DNA of 64,000 bases from Chitinophaga rhizophila. Its GTDB lineage: Bacteria > Bacteroidota > Bacteroidia > Chitinophagales > Chitinophagaceae. Both the position numbers and the translations under genes were made by a program. The notes beneath the pieces were generated by a model. That model saw only the letters and a program-made list of their open reading frames with translations, did not search any database and was not told the DNA's origin. This document shows, in pieces, positions 35,854 through 45,914 of the stretch (position 1 is its first letter; the number at the start of each line of letters is the position of its first letter). The stretch is from positions 1,054,001 through 1,118,000 of the forward strand of contig NZ_JAICCF010000003.1 of assembly GCF_019492185.1 (NCBI RefSeq). Reading direction: 5' to 3'.

Positions 35854-36939
35854 ATGCAGCCAGACAATACGTCCCGTAGTAATCAGCAGGGAGAAATCTC
35901 AGTTAGAGAGATTTTTTATAAACTGATAGACTGGTGGAAATTTCTATTAAGCAAGTGGTTAATCATTCTTCTTATAGGCATTTTAGGAGGTGGAGTAGGC
36001 TTGTTAATGTCTTACATTAAGAAACCTAAGTATGCAGCAGCGCTCACCTTTATTCTTGAAGAAAGCAGCTCTAATCCCCTGGGCGCTTACATGGGTATCG
36101 CGAGTCAGTTTGGTATTGATCTTGGTTCAGGTGGTGGAGGGGGAGGAATATTCAGTGATGATAACATCATGGAATTTCTGCAATCAAGGTTAATGGTCGA
36201 AAAAGCGTTACTGTCTACTTGTAAGGTTAATAATCGTGAGCTGACATTAGCAGAGCTATATATCGATTTTAATGAGTATCGCAAAGGCTGGCAGAAGATA
36301 CCTGAGCTGGCTAACCTGCATTTCCCTCCAAATGCAAAACGGGACCAATTCACATTAAAGCAGGATAGCGTACTGGGATCAATCTACGAGCGTATAGTAA
36401 AAGGCGAACTGGAAATAGAAAAACCCAACCCTAAAGTGAGCTTCATTGCTGTAAAGACTGTTACAGGAAATGAAATGTTTTCCAAAGTATTCACTGAAAC
36501 ACTGGTAAAGGAAGCCGTGGACTTTTATATCAATACGAAGACCATGCGCAACAAGATCAGTGTAGACAGGTTGCAGGGACAGGCAGACTCAATCGAACAT
36601 TTGCTCAACAGGCAAACATATTCTGCTGCATCAGTACAAGGCTTCAATATTAACCCAGCCAAACAGGTTGCCGGAGTTACCAGCGAACTTGCTCTTAGAG
36701 ATAAAGTAATTCTGCAAACGATGTATGCTGAAGTAATCAAGAACCTCGAACTGAGTAAGATCGCCATGACACAGGAAATGCCGGTTATACAGATAGTAGA
36801 TAAGCCAATATTGCCACTGAAGAAAGAACGACTGGGCAAGGCGAAAGCATTAATAGTTGGTGCATTTCTTTTTGGCTTCCTCACGGTCATATTCCTGATC
36901 GGAAGAAGAATCCTCCGTCAGATACTGGATCAGAGATAA
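35854..36939 (+). CDS. Wzz-type chain-length determinant protein, no kinase domain
   Basis: A 361-residue inner-membrane protein with membrane helices at about 34-54 and 329-349 and a periplasmic part in between, including a GSGGGGGG loop near residue 90. It sets polymer length and links to the SLBB exporter. The BY-kinase domain that many Wzc homologues carry at the C-terminus is absent (only about ten residues follow the second helix). Any tyrosine kinase must therefore be encoded elsewhere or the system works without one. It lies 42 bp after the exporter gene. Confidence 0.9.
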   Translation: MQPDNTSRSNQQGEISVREIFYKLIDWWKFLLSKWLIILLIGILGGGVGLLMSYIKKPKYAAALTFILEESSSNPLGAYMGIASQFGIDLGSGGGGGGIFSDDNIMEFLQSRLMVEKALLSTCKVNNRELTLAELYIDFNEYRKGWQKIPELANLHFPPNAKRDQFTLKQDSVLGSIYERIVKGELEIEKPNPKVSFIAVKTVTGNEMFSKVFTETLVKEAVDFYINTKTMRNKISVDRLQGQADSIEHLLNRQTYSAASVQGFNINPAKQVAGVTSELALRDKVILQTMYAEVIKNLELSKIAMTQEMPVIQIVDKPILPLKKERLGKAKALIVGAFLFGFLTVIFLIGRRILRQILDQR

Positions 36940-36973
36940 CCTCAATATATATAACATATCAAGTGAATTTAAA

Positions 36974-38035
36974 ATGAAAATATTAGTTACCGGAGCTGCT
37001 GGGTTTATTGGATTTTATGTTGCAAAGAGACTTGCGGAAATGAACTTTGATGTTGTTGGATTGGATAATATCAATGAATACTATGATATCAATCTGAAAC
37101 ATGCACGTTTGGCTGAAGCGGGTATCGATATTAATAAAATCGTCTACAATAAATTAACAGACAATGAAAAGTTCGGAAACTATCGTTTTATCAAATTAAA
37201 CCTTGATGATCAGGAAAACCTGGCTGCGTTATTCAGTCAGGAGCAATTTGATGTAGTATGTAATCTGGCCGCACAACCAGGAGTACGTTACTCACTGGAA
37301 AATCCTTTTGTGTATGTGAATAGCAATGTTGTAGGTTTCATGAATATCCTGGAATGCTGCCGTTATAACAAGGTGAAACATCTTGTATATGCAAGCTCCA
37401 GCAGTGTGTACGGGATGAGTAAGAAAGTGCCATTTGAGGAAACTGATAATGTAGATAATCCGGTTAGTCTATATGCAGCGACGAAGAAAGCAAATGAGTT
37501 ATTTGCACATACCTACAGCCACCTGTATGGACTGAAAACAACTGGATTAAGATTTTTCACTGTATACGGTCCGTGGGGACGTCCTGATATGGCCCCATTC
37601 CTGTTTACAAATGCCATTCTGAAAGGTGAACCTATAAAGGTGTTCAACAATGGCGACCTTTCCCGTGACTTTACTTATGTAGATGATGTAGTAGAAGGAG
37701 TGATCAGAATCATAACTAGGGAAGAGGTGGAAGAAGTGAAACAAAACTCAGAGAACACGCATAGTGAGTTTTCCGGGCTTTATAAGATATTCAACATTGG
37801 TAATTCATCGCCTGTACAACTGATGGATTTTATCCGGTGTATAGAAAAAGCAACGGGTAAAGAAGCTGTATTAAAAATGTTGCCTATGCAACCAGGGGAT
37901 GTAGTGTCTACCTATGCTGACACAAGTGAGTTGGCTGCTTATGTTAACTATAGACCAGGAACCCCATTGCAGGAAGGTATTGACAGATTTGTTTCCTGGT
38001 TCAAAGCCTATACATCGAAAGCTCAGCAGGTATAA
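36974..38035 (+). CDS. NAD-dependent sugar-nucleotide epimerase (UDP-glucuronate 4-epimerase-like)
   Basis: A 353-residue short-chain dehydrogenase of the extended type: NAD motif GAAGFIGFYVA (about 7-17), catalytic Ser in YASSSSVYG and the YxxxK in SLYAATKKANE. The sequence GLDNINEYYDINLKHARL near the N-terminus is typical of UDP-glucuronate 4-epimerases (CapI/WbnF type), giving UDP-galacturonate for the polymer. UDP-glucose 4-epimerase activity cannot be excluded by eye. The flippase gene starts two bases after its stop. Confidence 0.88.
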   Translation: MKILVTGAAGFIGFYVAKRLAEMNFDVVGLDNINEYYDINLKHARLAEAGIDINKIVYNKLTDNEKFGNYRFIKLNLDDQENLAALFSQEQFDVVCNLAAQPGVRYSLENPFVYVNSNVVGFMNILECCRYNKVKHLVYASSSSVYGMSKKVPFEETDNVDNPVSLYAATKKANELFAHTYSHLYGLKTTGLRFFTVYGPWGRPDMAPFLFTNAILKGEPIKVFNNGDLSRDFTYVDDVVEGVIRIITREEVEEVKQNSENTHSEFSGLYKIFNIGNSSPVQLMDFIRCIEKATGKEAVLKMLPMQPGDVVSTYADTSELAAYVNYRPGTPLQEGIDRFVSWFKAYTSKAQQV

Positions 38036-38037
38036 AT

Positions 38038-39303
38038 ATGAGCGAAAAAACAGACTGGTTTAAAAAGGCTTTTAGTGTGGTAAAGGAGCAGCGAAAGAGT
38101 TCGCTGGTGAAAAACTTCTTTTCGCTGTCCATATTACATGGACTTAATATCGTATTGCCATTTATAACATTACCATATGTCCTGCGTGTTGTAGGTGCAG
38201 AACACTATGGTATAATTGTAATGGCGAACGCACTATTACTATACTTTGACAAATTCTCAGAATATAGTTTTAATATCTCTGCCACAAGAGACGTTGCTGT
38301 GAACAGAGATAACCATGCGGAGCTGTCGAATATCTATAGCAGGGTATTATCTACAAAGTTCATACTATTGTTCTTTTCCGGATTGGTTTTTTTTTCTGTG
38401 GTGTTTCTGGTACCAAAGTTCTCAGCATATTGGGGGATATATGCAATCTGTTTTGTTCAGCTGATCGGAACAGCTCTTTTCCCTGAATGGTTTTTCCAGG
38501 GGATAGAGCAGATGAAATACATTACCATCATCAATGCTTCTATAAAAATCTTCTTTACTATTTGTGTTTTCTTTTTTATCACATCAAAAGAGGATTATTA
38601 CTACCTGCCATTATTGAATATGTTAGGCTTTTTGCTGGCAGGCATCTACGGGCAACTAGTCCTGATGATCAAATATAAGCTGCGGTTTTCCTTCCCAGGA
38701 TTTGCTGTAGTAGGAAATACATTAAGAGCTAACTTTAATATCTTCATTAACCAGTTTGTACCAAATTTATATAATAATTCCACCACATTTATTCTTGGCT
38801 TACTAACCAACAATAGTACAGTCGGTATTTACGGAATATCAAAAAACATCGTAGAATATGGTATTGAGGTAATCAGTATTATGTCCCGCGTGTTTTTCCC
38901 GCATCTTAACAGGAACTTTCAGTCTTTCGACAAATTTGTAAAATTGATACTCTCAATTGGACTGCTCATCGCAATAGGTTTCTGCGCTTCTTCTTATCTT
39001 ATAGTATGGATATTGAAGCTGCCGATGATCGGGGTACCAATTATCTGTATCCTTGCGCCTAGTGTCTTCATGTTTGCTATGTATTGTTGTTACGGTACAA
39101 ACTACTTTATCGTGAAGCGGCAGGATAAATTGGTAATGAAGAATACTATGCTGGCTTCATTTACGGGCTTCCTATTGTCATTTCCGCTTATTCTTTCGCT
39201 TGGAGCAATAGGAGCTGCTATCAATCTGACGTTAGCCAGAGGTATACTCGGAATGGGATTATGGAGGAAATATAAAATAGCTACTAAAACTGTAATTGAA
39301 TGA
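38038..39303 (+). CDS. Oligosaccharide flippase (Wzx/MOP family)
   Basis: A 421-residue polytopic membrane protein with about 12 hydrophobic helices and the family start (FFSLSILHGLNIVLPFITLP, then YVLRVVGAEHYGIIVMANAL). It would move lipid-linked repeat units across the inner membrane for polymerisation by the EpsG-like protein. It follows the epimerase by two bases, and its last four bases overlap the ATP-grasp gene start (ATGA), so translation is coupled. Confidence 0.9.
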   Translation: MSEKTDWFKKAFSVVKEQRKSSLVKNFFSLSILHGLNIVLPFITLPYVLRVVGAEHYGIIVMANALLLYFDKFSEYSFNISATRDVAVNRDNHAELSNIYSRVLSTKFILLFFSGLVFFSVVFLVPKFSAYWGIYAICFVQLIGTALFPEWFFQGIEQMKYITIINASIKIFFTICVFFFITSKEDYYYLPLLNMLGFLLAGIYGQLVLMIKYKLRFSFPGFAVVGNTLRANFNIFINQFVPNLYNNSTTFILGLLTNNSTVGIYGISKNIVEYGIEVISIMSRVFFPHLNRNFQSFDKFVKLILSIGLLIAIGFCASSYLIVWILKLPMIGVPIICILAPSVFMFAMYCCYGTNYFIVKRQDKLVMKNTMLASFTGFLLSFPLILSLGAIGAAINLTLARGILGMGLWRKYKIATKTVIE

Positions 39304-40346
39304 TAGCAATACACTTTGATGACAGGGGACACAGCTTTAGTAAGCGGTGGATTGAATACTGTAATACTCACAATATTCCTTACAAGCTGGTTAATTGCTA
39401 CAGTAGTGACATCCTTGAGCAAATAAGCGATTGTGATGGTCTTATGTGGCATTGGTATCAAGGGGATATTGTCGCTTTAAGTTTTGCCATACAACTCACA
39501 ACTGCAATAGAAATGATGGGCAAAAAGGTATTCCCTAACAGCAATACCGGCAGCCATTTTGACGATAAAATCAGCCAGGGATATTTATTTGCTGCGCTTG
39601 GCGTTCCTATGGTGCCTTCATATGTATTTTACGAGCAGCAGGAAGCTGAGAAGTGGATCAGAACAACTACTTACCCTAAAGTCTTTAAACTCAAAGGGGG
39701 TGCATCATCTGTTAATGTAAAACTGGTAAGAGATGCAGCTGGCGCTTTCAAGCTTATGAGAACGGCATTTGGAAAAGGCTTTCCCTCTTACGACAGAACC
39801 GCGCTATTCAAAGATAGCCTGCTCAGGGCTAAGCGAAATCCTGGTATAAATACATTACTCGACGCTGCTAAAGCATTCGCGAGAATATTCATCCGGACTG
39901 ATCTCGAAAAGAACAGTCCTCGTGAAAGAGGGTATTTGTACTTCCAGGAATTTATCCCGGATAATCAGTATGATACCCGCCTTGTAGTGATAGGTAACAG
40001 GTGCTTTGGATTAAGACGCTACAACAGAGAGAATGATTTCAGGGCTTCAGGAAGTGGTAAATTTGACTACGCCAAGGAGTTGTTTGACCCGCGTTGTATA
40101 AGTCTGGCGTTTGAAGTATCTGACAAACTTGGTGCGCAGTCAATGGCATACGACTTTATCATGGATAAAGGAAACAATCCCTTGATAGTTGAAATGAGCT
40201 ACTGCTTTTCTATACCTGCGTATGATCATTGTCCGGGGTATTGGGATAAACACCTGGTATGGCATGAAGGAAACTTTAATGCACAACATTTTATGGTAGA
40301 AGACTTTTATAACAGCATTAATAAATCAAGTGGCGCTAACCAATAA
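39300..40346 (+). CDS. ATP-grasp family ligase in the polysaccharide operon
   Basis: A 348-residue soluble protein with ATP-grasp features: a central ATP-binding domain (GYLFAALGVPMVPSYVFYEQ; YPKVFKLKGGASSVNVKLV), the basic YFQEFIPDNQYDTRLVVIGN region and the metal-binding C-terminal MDKGNNPLIVEMSYCFS. It resembles RimK-like and peptide-ligase enzymes, which join a carboxylate to an amine through an acyl phosphate. Inside a sugar operon it may attach an amino acid or similar group to a sugar, but its substrates are unknown. It overlaps the flippase stop by 4 bp and the next glycosyltransferase start by 17 bp, so all three are tightly coupled. Confidence 0.8.
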   Translation: MIAIHFDDRGHSFSKRWIEYCNTHNIPYKLVNCYSSDILEQISDCDGLMWHWYQGDIVALSFAIQLTTAIEMMGKKVFPNSNTGSHFDDKISQGYLFAALGVPMVPSYVFYEQQEAEKWIRTTTYPKVFKLKGGASSVNVKLVRDAAGAFKLMRTAFGKGFPSYDRTALFKDSLLRAKRNPGINTLLDAAKAFARIFIRTDLEKNSPRERGYLYFQEFIPDNQYDTRLVVIGNRCFGLRRYNRENDFRASGSGKFDYAKELFDPRCISLAFEVSDKLGAQSMAYDFIMDKGNNPLIVEMSYCFSIPAYDHCPGYWDKHLVWHEGNFNAQHFMVEDFYNSINKSSGANQ

Positions 40347-41484
40347 AAACATCGTATTTGTACTTGCTTCGACTGAGCTTGGCGGAGCGGAGCGGCAGAG
40401 TATTCTGCTCGCCCGCGGACTAAGAGAACAGTGGAAGAGTAATATTTCATTTATCTGCCTGGGCAAAGGTCCCGGCCGTTGTACGGAGTTATTAGAGCAG
40501 CATAGGTTTGAGTATACAATTATCAGGAAGTACACCTTGTATAAGTTCCTGCACTTACCTTTTGCCTTACTATCGTTATTGAAGTTTTTACTTGTATTGA
40601 AACGCAGGAAAACAGATATCATAATGCCTTATTGTTATGAGTCTAACGTATGGAGCGGCCTGGTGCGTCCCTTTATGAAAAAGGGTGTTGATGTAATCTG
40701 GAATCAACGTGATGATGGAAGGGGAATCATGTCAGACAGTATTAACAGAAGAGCAATCTCCAACTGCTCACACTTCATTGCCAATTCTGACGCCGGTGCA
40801 GACTACCTGATAAAAGATCTCTTCGTAAGAGAAGAAAAGGTCAGCGTAATTTATAATGGTGTTGAAGAAGTGACTCCTGCCTTGTCCAGACACCAGTGGA
40901 GAGAACAACATGGCTTTACAGATACCGGGCTACTGGTTTGTATGCTGGCAAATCTCCATGTGCAGAAAGATCATGAGACGCTGATAAAAGCCTGGGCAAA
41001 ACTAATGAGCAATTCACCAAACATTGAAGGTGACTATCTCTTGCTGGCAGGCCGGCCACAGGATACGGAAGAAAAGCTCAAACGTATGGTTGCCGAATAT
41101 GGAATTGAAAATAGTGTTGTGTTTATGGGTGGAGTTAAAGATGTTCATTCGATGCTAGCAGCCATAGACATATCCGTCCTCTGTGCCTTTGAAAAGAGTG
41201 AAGGGCTTCCTAATGCAGTGTTAGAATCAATGCTTCATTCATTGCCGGTCCTGGGTAGCGATGTGGCAGCATTACACTGTGCATTGGGAGCTGAAATGAA
41301 AGCTTATTTGTCGCCTGTAAGCAATGCGGAAGTGCTTGCTGACAATCTTCAAAAGCTATTCATATCTGCGGCTTTAAGGACAGAGCTAGGCAAGAAGAAC
41401 AAAGAAAGGCAGCAAAAAGTGTTTTCAGTAGATGCGTTAATCGCTAATAGCGCTAAACTCATCATGAACGTCATTAGGCATTAG
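40330..41484 (+). CDS. Glycosyltransferase, GT4 type
   Basis: A 384-residue GT-B fold enzyme. The start is a GTG at 40330 inside the ATP-grasp gene; there is no ATG before the conserved N-terminal block (IVFVLASTELGGAERQSILL), so the GTG is needed. The C-terminal donor site has the E-x7-E region in FEKSEGLPNAVLESMLHSLP. It would add one sugar to the growing repeat unit on the cytoplasmic side. The linkage and sugar cannot be read from the sequence. Confidence 0.88.
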   Translation: MALTNKNIVFVLASTELGGAERQSILLARGLREQWKSNISFICLGKGPGRCTELLEQHRFEYTIIRKYTLYKFLHLPFALLSLLKFLLVLKRRKTDIIMPYCYESNVWSGLVRPFMKKGVDVIWNQRDDGRGIMSDSINRRAISNCSHFIANSDAGADYLIKDLFVREEKVSVIYNGVEEVTPALSRHQWREQHGFTDTGLLVCMLANLHVQKDHETLIKAWAKLMSNSPNIEGDYLLLAGRPQDTEEKLKRMVAEYGIENSVVFMGGVKDVHSMLAAIDISVLCAFEKSEGLPNAVLESMLHSLPVLGSDVAALHCALGAEMKAYLSPVSNAEVLADNLQKLFISAALRTELGKKNKERQQKVFSVDALIANSAKLIMNVIRH

Positions 41485-41510
41485 TCTATATATGGTATAA
41501 AAACAGGTAT

Positions 41511-42662
41511 ATGGCCTATGTATTAGTATTCTTATTATTTGCAGTGTTTGGTTGCTACAACCTTACCGAACAGTATAGGCAGAATAAAGAATCGCAGGCA
41601 TTTATGTATGTGATTGCCTTTATTGTGCTTGTCTGTTTTGCCGGTTTGAGATATCATACTGGTGCCGACTGGCCGAATTACGAATACCATTTCAATTACA
41701 TTCTGCCTAAAGTTCATAAATTCTTTGAGTTTAAATACACCTACTTTGACCCGGTTGCATTTGAGATGGGATATGTCTATCTGACGTCCATTGTCAAGTC
41801 ATTGGGTGGTGAAATGACTGCTGTCTTTTTCATAGCTGCGCTGCTTAACATTATCGGCGCATTCCTCTTAATCAGGCAGTTTTCTCCATATCCTTTCGTA
41901 GCTATGTTAGGATTCTATTCCTACAACTACATGCAGTACAATTTCGCAGGAGTAAGACAGGCAGTTGCTTTTTTCTTCCTCGCTCTTGCCGTTAAGTATC
42001 TGTATACAAGGAATTTTTGGAAGTATACAATGTTCATCATTCTGGGCTATTTCTTCCATTCTTCTATTGTCGTATTCGTCTTTTTATATTTTATACCCTT
42101 ACAGAAAGAAACCAATATTAAGCTTGTGCTTATAGCCTTGTTTCTGGCGTTTATGATGAACGTCCTGTTCCCAATCAATGAGCTGATTCCAATAATGTCC
42201 CGCTTAGGTCTGTTGCCTGAGTTTGTGAATAACAAGCTGCTGTCCTATCTGCATCGTGATGATTATGCCCGGGCACGTGGTTTTGGGATAGGATTTATGC
42301 TCAAATTCCTCATCCTGGTTGTTGGCATTAAATACCGGCACTATCTCAGAGAAAACACCCCATACTTTGATTTTGTCTTTAACCTGTTCTGTATGTATTT
42401 CTTCATATGGATCATCACGAACAGTTTTGAGGTATTGGTTGCCAGATATAGCCTGTATTTTCAGATCTTCCAGGATATCATACTGTCCTACTTCCTGCTG
42501 GTAATACCGGCAAGGAAAGCAATGCGCCTGGTGTTCTTTGCCGTATTGCTGGTTGGTGTGAACTTTTACTTTATGAGCGGCTTGTATAAAGGAAAGGTAA
42601 AAGAAGAATACAATCCGTATAAGAACTATTTATTTCATAAGTGGCCTGTTGAGTCAAATTAA
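41511..42662 (+). CDS. EpsG family polysaccharide polymerase (Wzy-like)
   Basis: A 383-residue membrane protein with about ten hydrophobic helices. The EpsG-type signature RYHTGADWPNYEYHF lies in the first periplasmic part (about residue 48), and FAGVRQAVAFFFLALAV is also typical. It is likely the polymerase that joins repeat units after the flippase has moved them. There is no other polymerase candidate in the operon. Confidence 0.85.
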   Translation: MAYVLVFLLFAVFGCYNLTEQYRQNKESQAFMYVIAFIVLVCFAGLRYHTGADWPNYEYHFNYILPKVHKFFEFKYTYFDPVAFEMGYVYLTSIVKSLGGEMTAVFFIAALLNIIGAFLLIRQFSPYPFVAMLGFYSYNYMQYNFAGVRQAVAFFFLALAVKYLYTRNFWKYTMFIILGYFFHSSIVVFVFLYFIPLQKETNIKLVLIALFLAFMMNVLFPINELIPIMSRLGLLPEFVNNKLLSYLHRDDYARARGFGIGFMLKFLILVVGIKYRHYLRENTPYFDFVFNLFCMYFFIWIITNSFEVLVARYSLYFQIFQDIILSYFLLVIPARKAMRLVFFAVLLVGVNFYFMSGLYKGKVKEEYNPYKNYLFHKWPVESN

Positions 42663-42675
42663 TTGAGACTGTTTG

Positions 42676-43665
42676 ATGAAAGTAAGTGTAATTATTCCTG
42701 CTTATAATGTAGAAAACTATATTAAAGAATGTGTTTTATCTGTGATCGCGCAGACGCTGAAGTCAGTTGAGATCATTGTTGTTAATGACCAGTCTTCAGA
42801 CGGTACACTGGCCGTACTTGAGAGCATAAAAGCTACTCATCCGGAGGTGGATCTTAAGATAATTACACAGCCTAACCAGGGGCTGAGCGGTGCACGTAAT
42901 ACAGGATTAAAGGCCGCGACCGGTGAATACCTGAGTTTCCTTGACGGAGATGACTGGTTAGAGAAAGAGATGCTTGAAGATCTTTGTAACGCAGCTTCGG
43001 CTAATAATGCAGAAGTAGTGATCTGCGATTATACCAAGGTCTATGAAGATCGGGAAGAGGTTCTATCAGGTGGACAAATTCCTGGTAATATATTACACAA
43101 TAGAAAGGATATCCTCGAAGGCTTCCTCTCAGGCAGAATTGCTATATCTGCCTGTAACAAGTTATTTAAACGCTCCTTTATACAAGGTTGGCAATTCTCC
43201 TATCCTGTCGGATACCTGTATGAAGATATTCCTACCGTAATGCTTATCGCTGATGCTTCAACAGTCGTAAAAGTAGATAAGTCGTACTACAAATACAGAC
43301 AGCGTGGCGGCTCTATCATGAACTCCATCTCGCCTAAAATGATCAATAAAATTGTACTGATCAAGCAGGTGATAGACTATATCAAGCAACATCAGGTACA
43401 GGGCTTGGATGAGGTACTGCAGAGCTTTTATCTGAATGCCTATGTACTGCAGCTGGCTAATCAACTTTCCTTACATGGAAGCCACCAGATCAGTCAGCGC
43501 AATGAGTATTTCAAGTATATACTGAGACGCGAAGAAACACGCTTCTTCTTCAAAAACTATTTATCTAACAAGTATATAAATACCAGGGACAAAATAGGAC
43601 TCTTCCTATTGAGACTAAGTCCGGCCCTTTATGCGTTCCTGTATAAGAAGTATAAACAGGCATAA
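42676..43665 (+). CDS. Glycosyltransferase family 2
   Basis: A 329-residue GT-A enzyme; the ATG at 42676 is preferred over the TTG one codon earlier. The N-terminus is standard (VSVIIPAYNVENYIKECVLS), followed by QSSDGT, GLSGARNTGLKAATGEYLSF and the metal-binding LDGDDW (DxD-type). The C-terminal 100 residues are helical. It adds a sugar to the repeat unit; donor and acceptor are unknown. Confidence 0.9.
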   Translation: MKVSVIIPAYNVENYIKECVLSVIAQTLKSVEIIVVNDQSSDGTLAVLESIKATHPEVDLKIITQPNQGLSGARNTGLKAATGEYLSFLDGDDWLEKEMLEDLCNAASANNAEVVICDYTKVYEDREEVLSGGQIPGNILHNRKDILEGFLSGRIAISACNKLFKRSFIQGWQFSYPVGYLYEDIPTVMLIADASTVVKVDKSYYKYRQRGGSIMNSISPKMINKIVLIKQVIDYIKQHQVQGLDEVLQSFYLNAYVLQLANQLSLHGSHQISQRNEYFKYILRREETRFFFKNYLSNKYINTRDKIGLFLLRLSPALYAFLYKKYKQA

Positions 43666-43687
43666 ACACTAATTAAGAATTGTACGT

Positions 43688-44818
43688 ATGAACAAGATAC
43701 TGCTCGTATTCGGGACAAGGCCGGAAGCGATTAAAATGGCACCACTGGTAAAGAAATTCAAAGAAGAGTCTGACCTGTTTGACTGTAAAGTATGTGTCAC
43801 CGCACAACATCGGGAGATGTTAGATCAGGTGCTGCAATGGTTTGAAATCACACCGGATTATGATCTGAATATTATGCGTCCCGGGCAGGACCTCTACGAT
43901 ATTACTTCTAATGTAATGCTGGGTATGAGAGATGTGCTGAAGGCCTACCAGCCCGATGCCGTGTTAGTACATGGAGATACAACTACCAGCTTTGCTACAG
44001 CCCTCGCAGCCTTCTACCAGCAGATTCCTGTAGGGCATATTGAGGCAGGCTTAAGAACATACAATCTGTCAGCGCCGTTCCCTGAAGAACTTAACAGGCA
44101 ACTAACCGGTCGCCTCGCGCAATGGCATTTTGTACCAACCTCACTGAATAAAAATAACCTGCTGAGTGAAGGTGTTGACGAAAAGACAATCCATCTTACC
44201 GGGAATACAGTCATCGACGCTCTATACTGGACTACTGATAAAATAAAACGTCAGGCGTTATCTGCAGGAAATGTGGATGCTAATGTAATCAGTGTGCTGA
44301 AAGATCCTTCCATACAGACTATACTTGTTACTGCACATAGAAGGGAAAGTTTCGGACACGGGTTTGTTAACATCTGCGAAGCATTGTCCAAACTAGCCCG
44401 TATGCACGAGCATGTAGCTATTATATATCCTGTGCATCCAAATCCGAAGGTGAAAGAACCGGTAGAAAGATATCTGAAAAACATACCTAATATACACCTT
44501 ATAGAACCGCTGAACTACCAGGATTTTGTATATGTTATGGAAGCAGCGGATATCGTGCTGACAGATTCCGGTGGAGTTCAGGAAGAAGCACCCAGCCTGG
44601 GTAAACCTGTACTGGTTATGCGTGATGTAACTGAACGTGTCGAAGCGCTGGAAGGTGGTACCGTCGAACTGGTAGGTACTGATGTAACCAAGATCGTAGA
44701 CAGGATCAACCACTACCTGACGCCAGAAAATAACTTTATATCAAAAGTGAATCCTTACGGAGATGGCAAAGCCGTAGAACGTATCGTCAGCACATTCAAA
44801 GCTCATTTTAATAACTAG
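43688..44818 (+). CDS. wecB: UDP-N-acetylglucosamine 2-epimerase (non-hydrolysing)
   Basis: A 376-residue cytoplasmic enzyme converting UDP-GlcNAc to UDP-ManNAc. All main blocks are present: FGTRPEAIKMAPL, VCVTAQHREMLDQVL, VLVHGDTTTSFATALAAFY, VGHIEAGLRTYN, VTAHRRESFG and the LTDSGGVQEEAPSLGKPVLV loop. The length is normal. No UDP-ManNAc dehydrogenase gene (wecC type) is in the operon, so the polymer may contain ManNAc itself or the dehydrogenase lies elsewhere. Confidence 0.93.
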   Translation: MNKILLVFGTRPEAIKMAPLVKKFKEESDLFDCKVCVTAQHREMLDQVLQWFEITPDYDLNIMRPGQDLYDITSNVMLGMRDVLKAYQPDAVLVHGDTTTSFATALAAFYQQIPVGHIEAGLRTYNLSAPFPEELNRQLTGRLAQWHFVPTSLNKNNLLSEGVDEKTIHLTGNTVIDALYWTTDKIKRQALSAGNVDANVISVLKDPSIQTILVTAHRRESFGHGFVNICEALSKLARMHEHVAIIYPVHPNPKVKEPVERYLKNIPNIHLIEPLNYQDFVYVMEAADIVLTDSGGVQEEAPSLGKPVLVMRDVTERVEALEGGTVELVGTDVTKIVDRINHYLTPENNFISKVNPYGDGKAVERIVSTFKAHFNN

Positions 44819-44819
44819 T

Positions 44820-45899
44820 ATGATCAAAATTTTACTGATAGATAGTACTTACCCTATCAATACCAGAAACGAACGTATTTTATCTTCTCTCAAAAAACTG
44901 TTAGGAGAAGCTGCAGACGTCAGATTACTGGTCTGGAACAGGGATGCATCTGAGGTAGCTGTCTCAGGATTCCATACTTATGTTTATAATGAAGCAGCTG
45001 CTTATGGTAACGCATTAGCAAAACTGTTGAAACTGAAGGGCTTTGGAGATTATATACGAAACGTCAATAAAGAATTTAAACCCGACTATATTATCGCTTC
45101 CCACTGGGAAGTACTATTACTTGCATCCCGGGTCACAGGTAAAGGCCAGCATCTGATCTATGAGAACCTGGATATGCCCACTGCCGGCAATCCATTGGTA
45201 CTTAAAGTATTACAAGCCATCGAGCGCCGCTCTTTGAAGAAAACTTCTGCCATTATTCATGCGTCAAGGTTCTATCCTGACAAGTACCGGTTCTTCCCAG
45301 GAAAGCAGATACTAGTCGAAAACCGACCTCAACGTGCTGCTGTGACTGCCACAGATGTCCAGACTATAGTAGAAGGCAGACTGAAAGTGGCCTTTATCGG
45401 AATACTTCGATATTTTGATGTTTTGAAGAACCTGATAGATGCGGCAGAGAATTTGCCTGTAGACATATTATTTTATGGAGACGGCCCTGATATGGGCAGG
45501 CTGAGAGAATATACCACTGGTAAAGAATATGTACAGTTCTTCGGCCGGTATAAATACGAGGAAATCGCTGGCATATACGCCAGTGTTGATCTTATCTGGG
45601 CCGTATATCCGTCAGATGACTATAACGTTAAGTATGCTATCTCTAATAAGTTTTTCGAGAGCATGATGTTAAATAAACCCGCTGTATTTGCAGAAAATAC
45701 AGAATTGGGTAAGATGGTTTTATCGAAAGGTACAGGCTTTGCAGTAAATCCTTACGATAAAACGGCTATCAGAGAATTGTTGCAACATGTGACCAGTGAC
45801 TTGTCAAGGTTGAATGCCATGAATCAGAATATTGCTGCTTCCGGAGAAAAACTTTACTGGGAAGATGAGGATCAACGTTTGCTGGAGCTGTTTAACTAA
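44820..45899 (+). CDS. Glycosyltransferase, GT-B fold
   Basis: A 359-residue protein starting one base after the wecB stop codon. The N-terminal half is divergent (ILLIDSTYPINTRNERILSS). The C-terminal half has a clear donor domain: LKVAFIGILRYFDVLKNLID, LFYGDGPDMGRLREY and KYAISNKFFESMMLNKPAVF. It is a glycosyltransferase of the GT4-like group with unknown specificity. Tight spacing shows it belongs to the same transcript. Confidence 0.82.
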   Translation: MIKILLIDSTYPINTRNERILSSLKKLLGEAADVRLLVWNRDASEVAVSGFHTYVYNEAAAYGNALAKLLKLKGFGDYIRNVNKEFKPDYIIASHWEVLLLASRVTGKGQHLIYENLDMPTAGNPLVLKVLQAIERRSLKKTSAIIHASRFYPDKYRFFPGKQILVENRPQRAAVTATDVQTIVEGRLKVAFIGILRYFDVLKNLIDAAENLPVDILFYGDGPDMGRLREYTTGKEYVQFFGRYKYEEIAGIYASVDLIWAVYPSDDYNVKYAISNKFFESMMLNKPAVFAENTELGKMVLSKGTGFAVNPYDKTAIRELLQHVTSDLSRLNAMNQNIAASGEKLYWEDEDQRLLELFN

Positions 45900-45914
45900 C
45901 TAAATCAATTTGCT

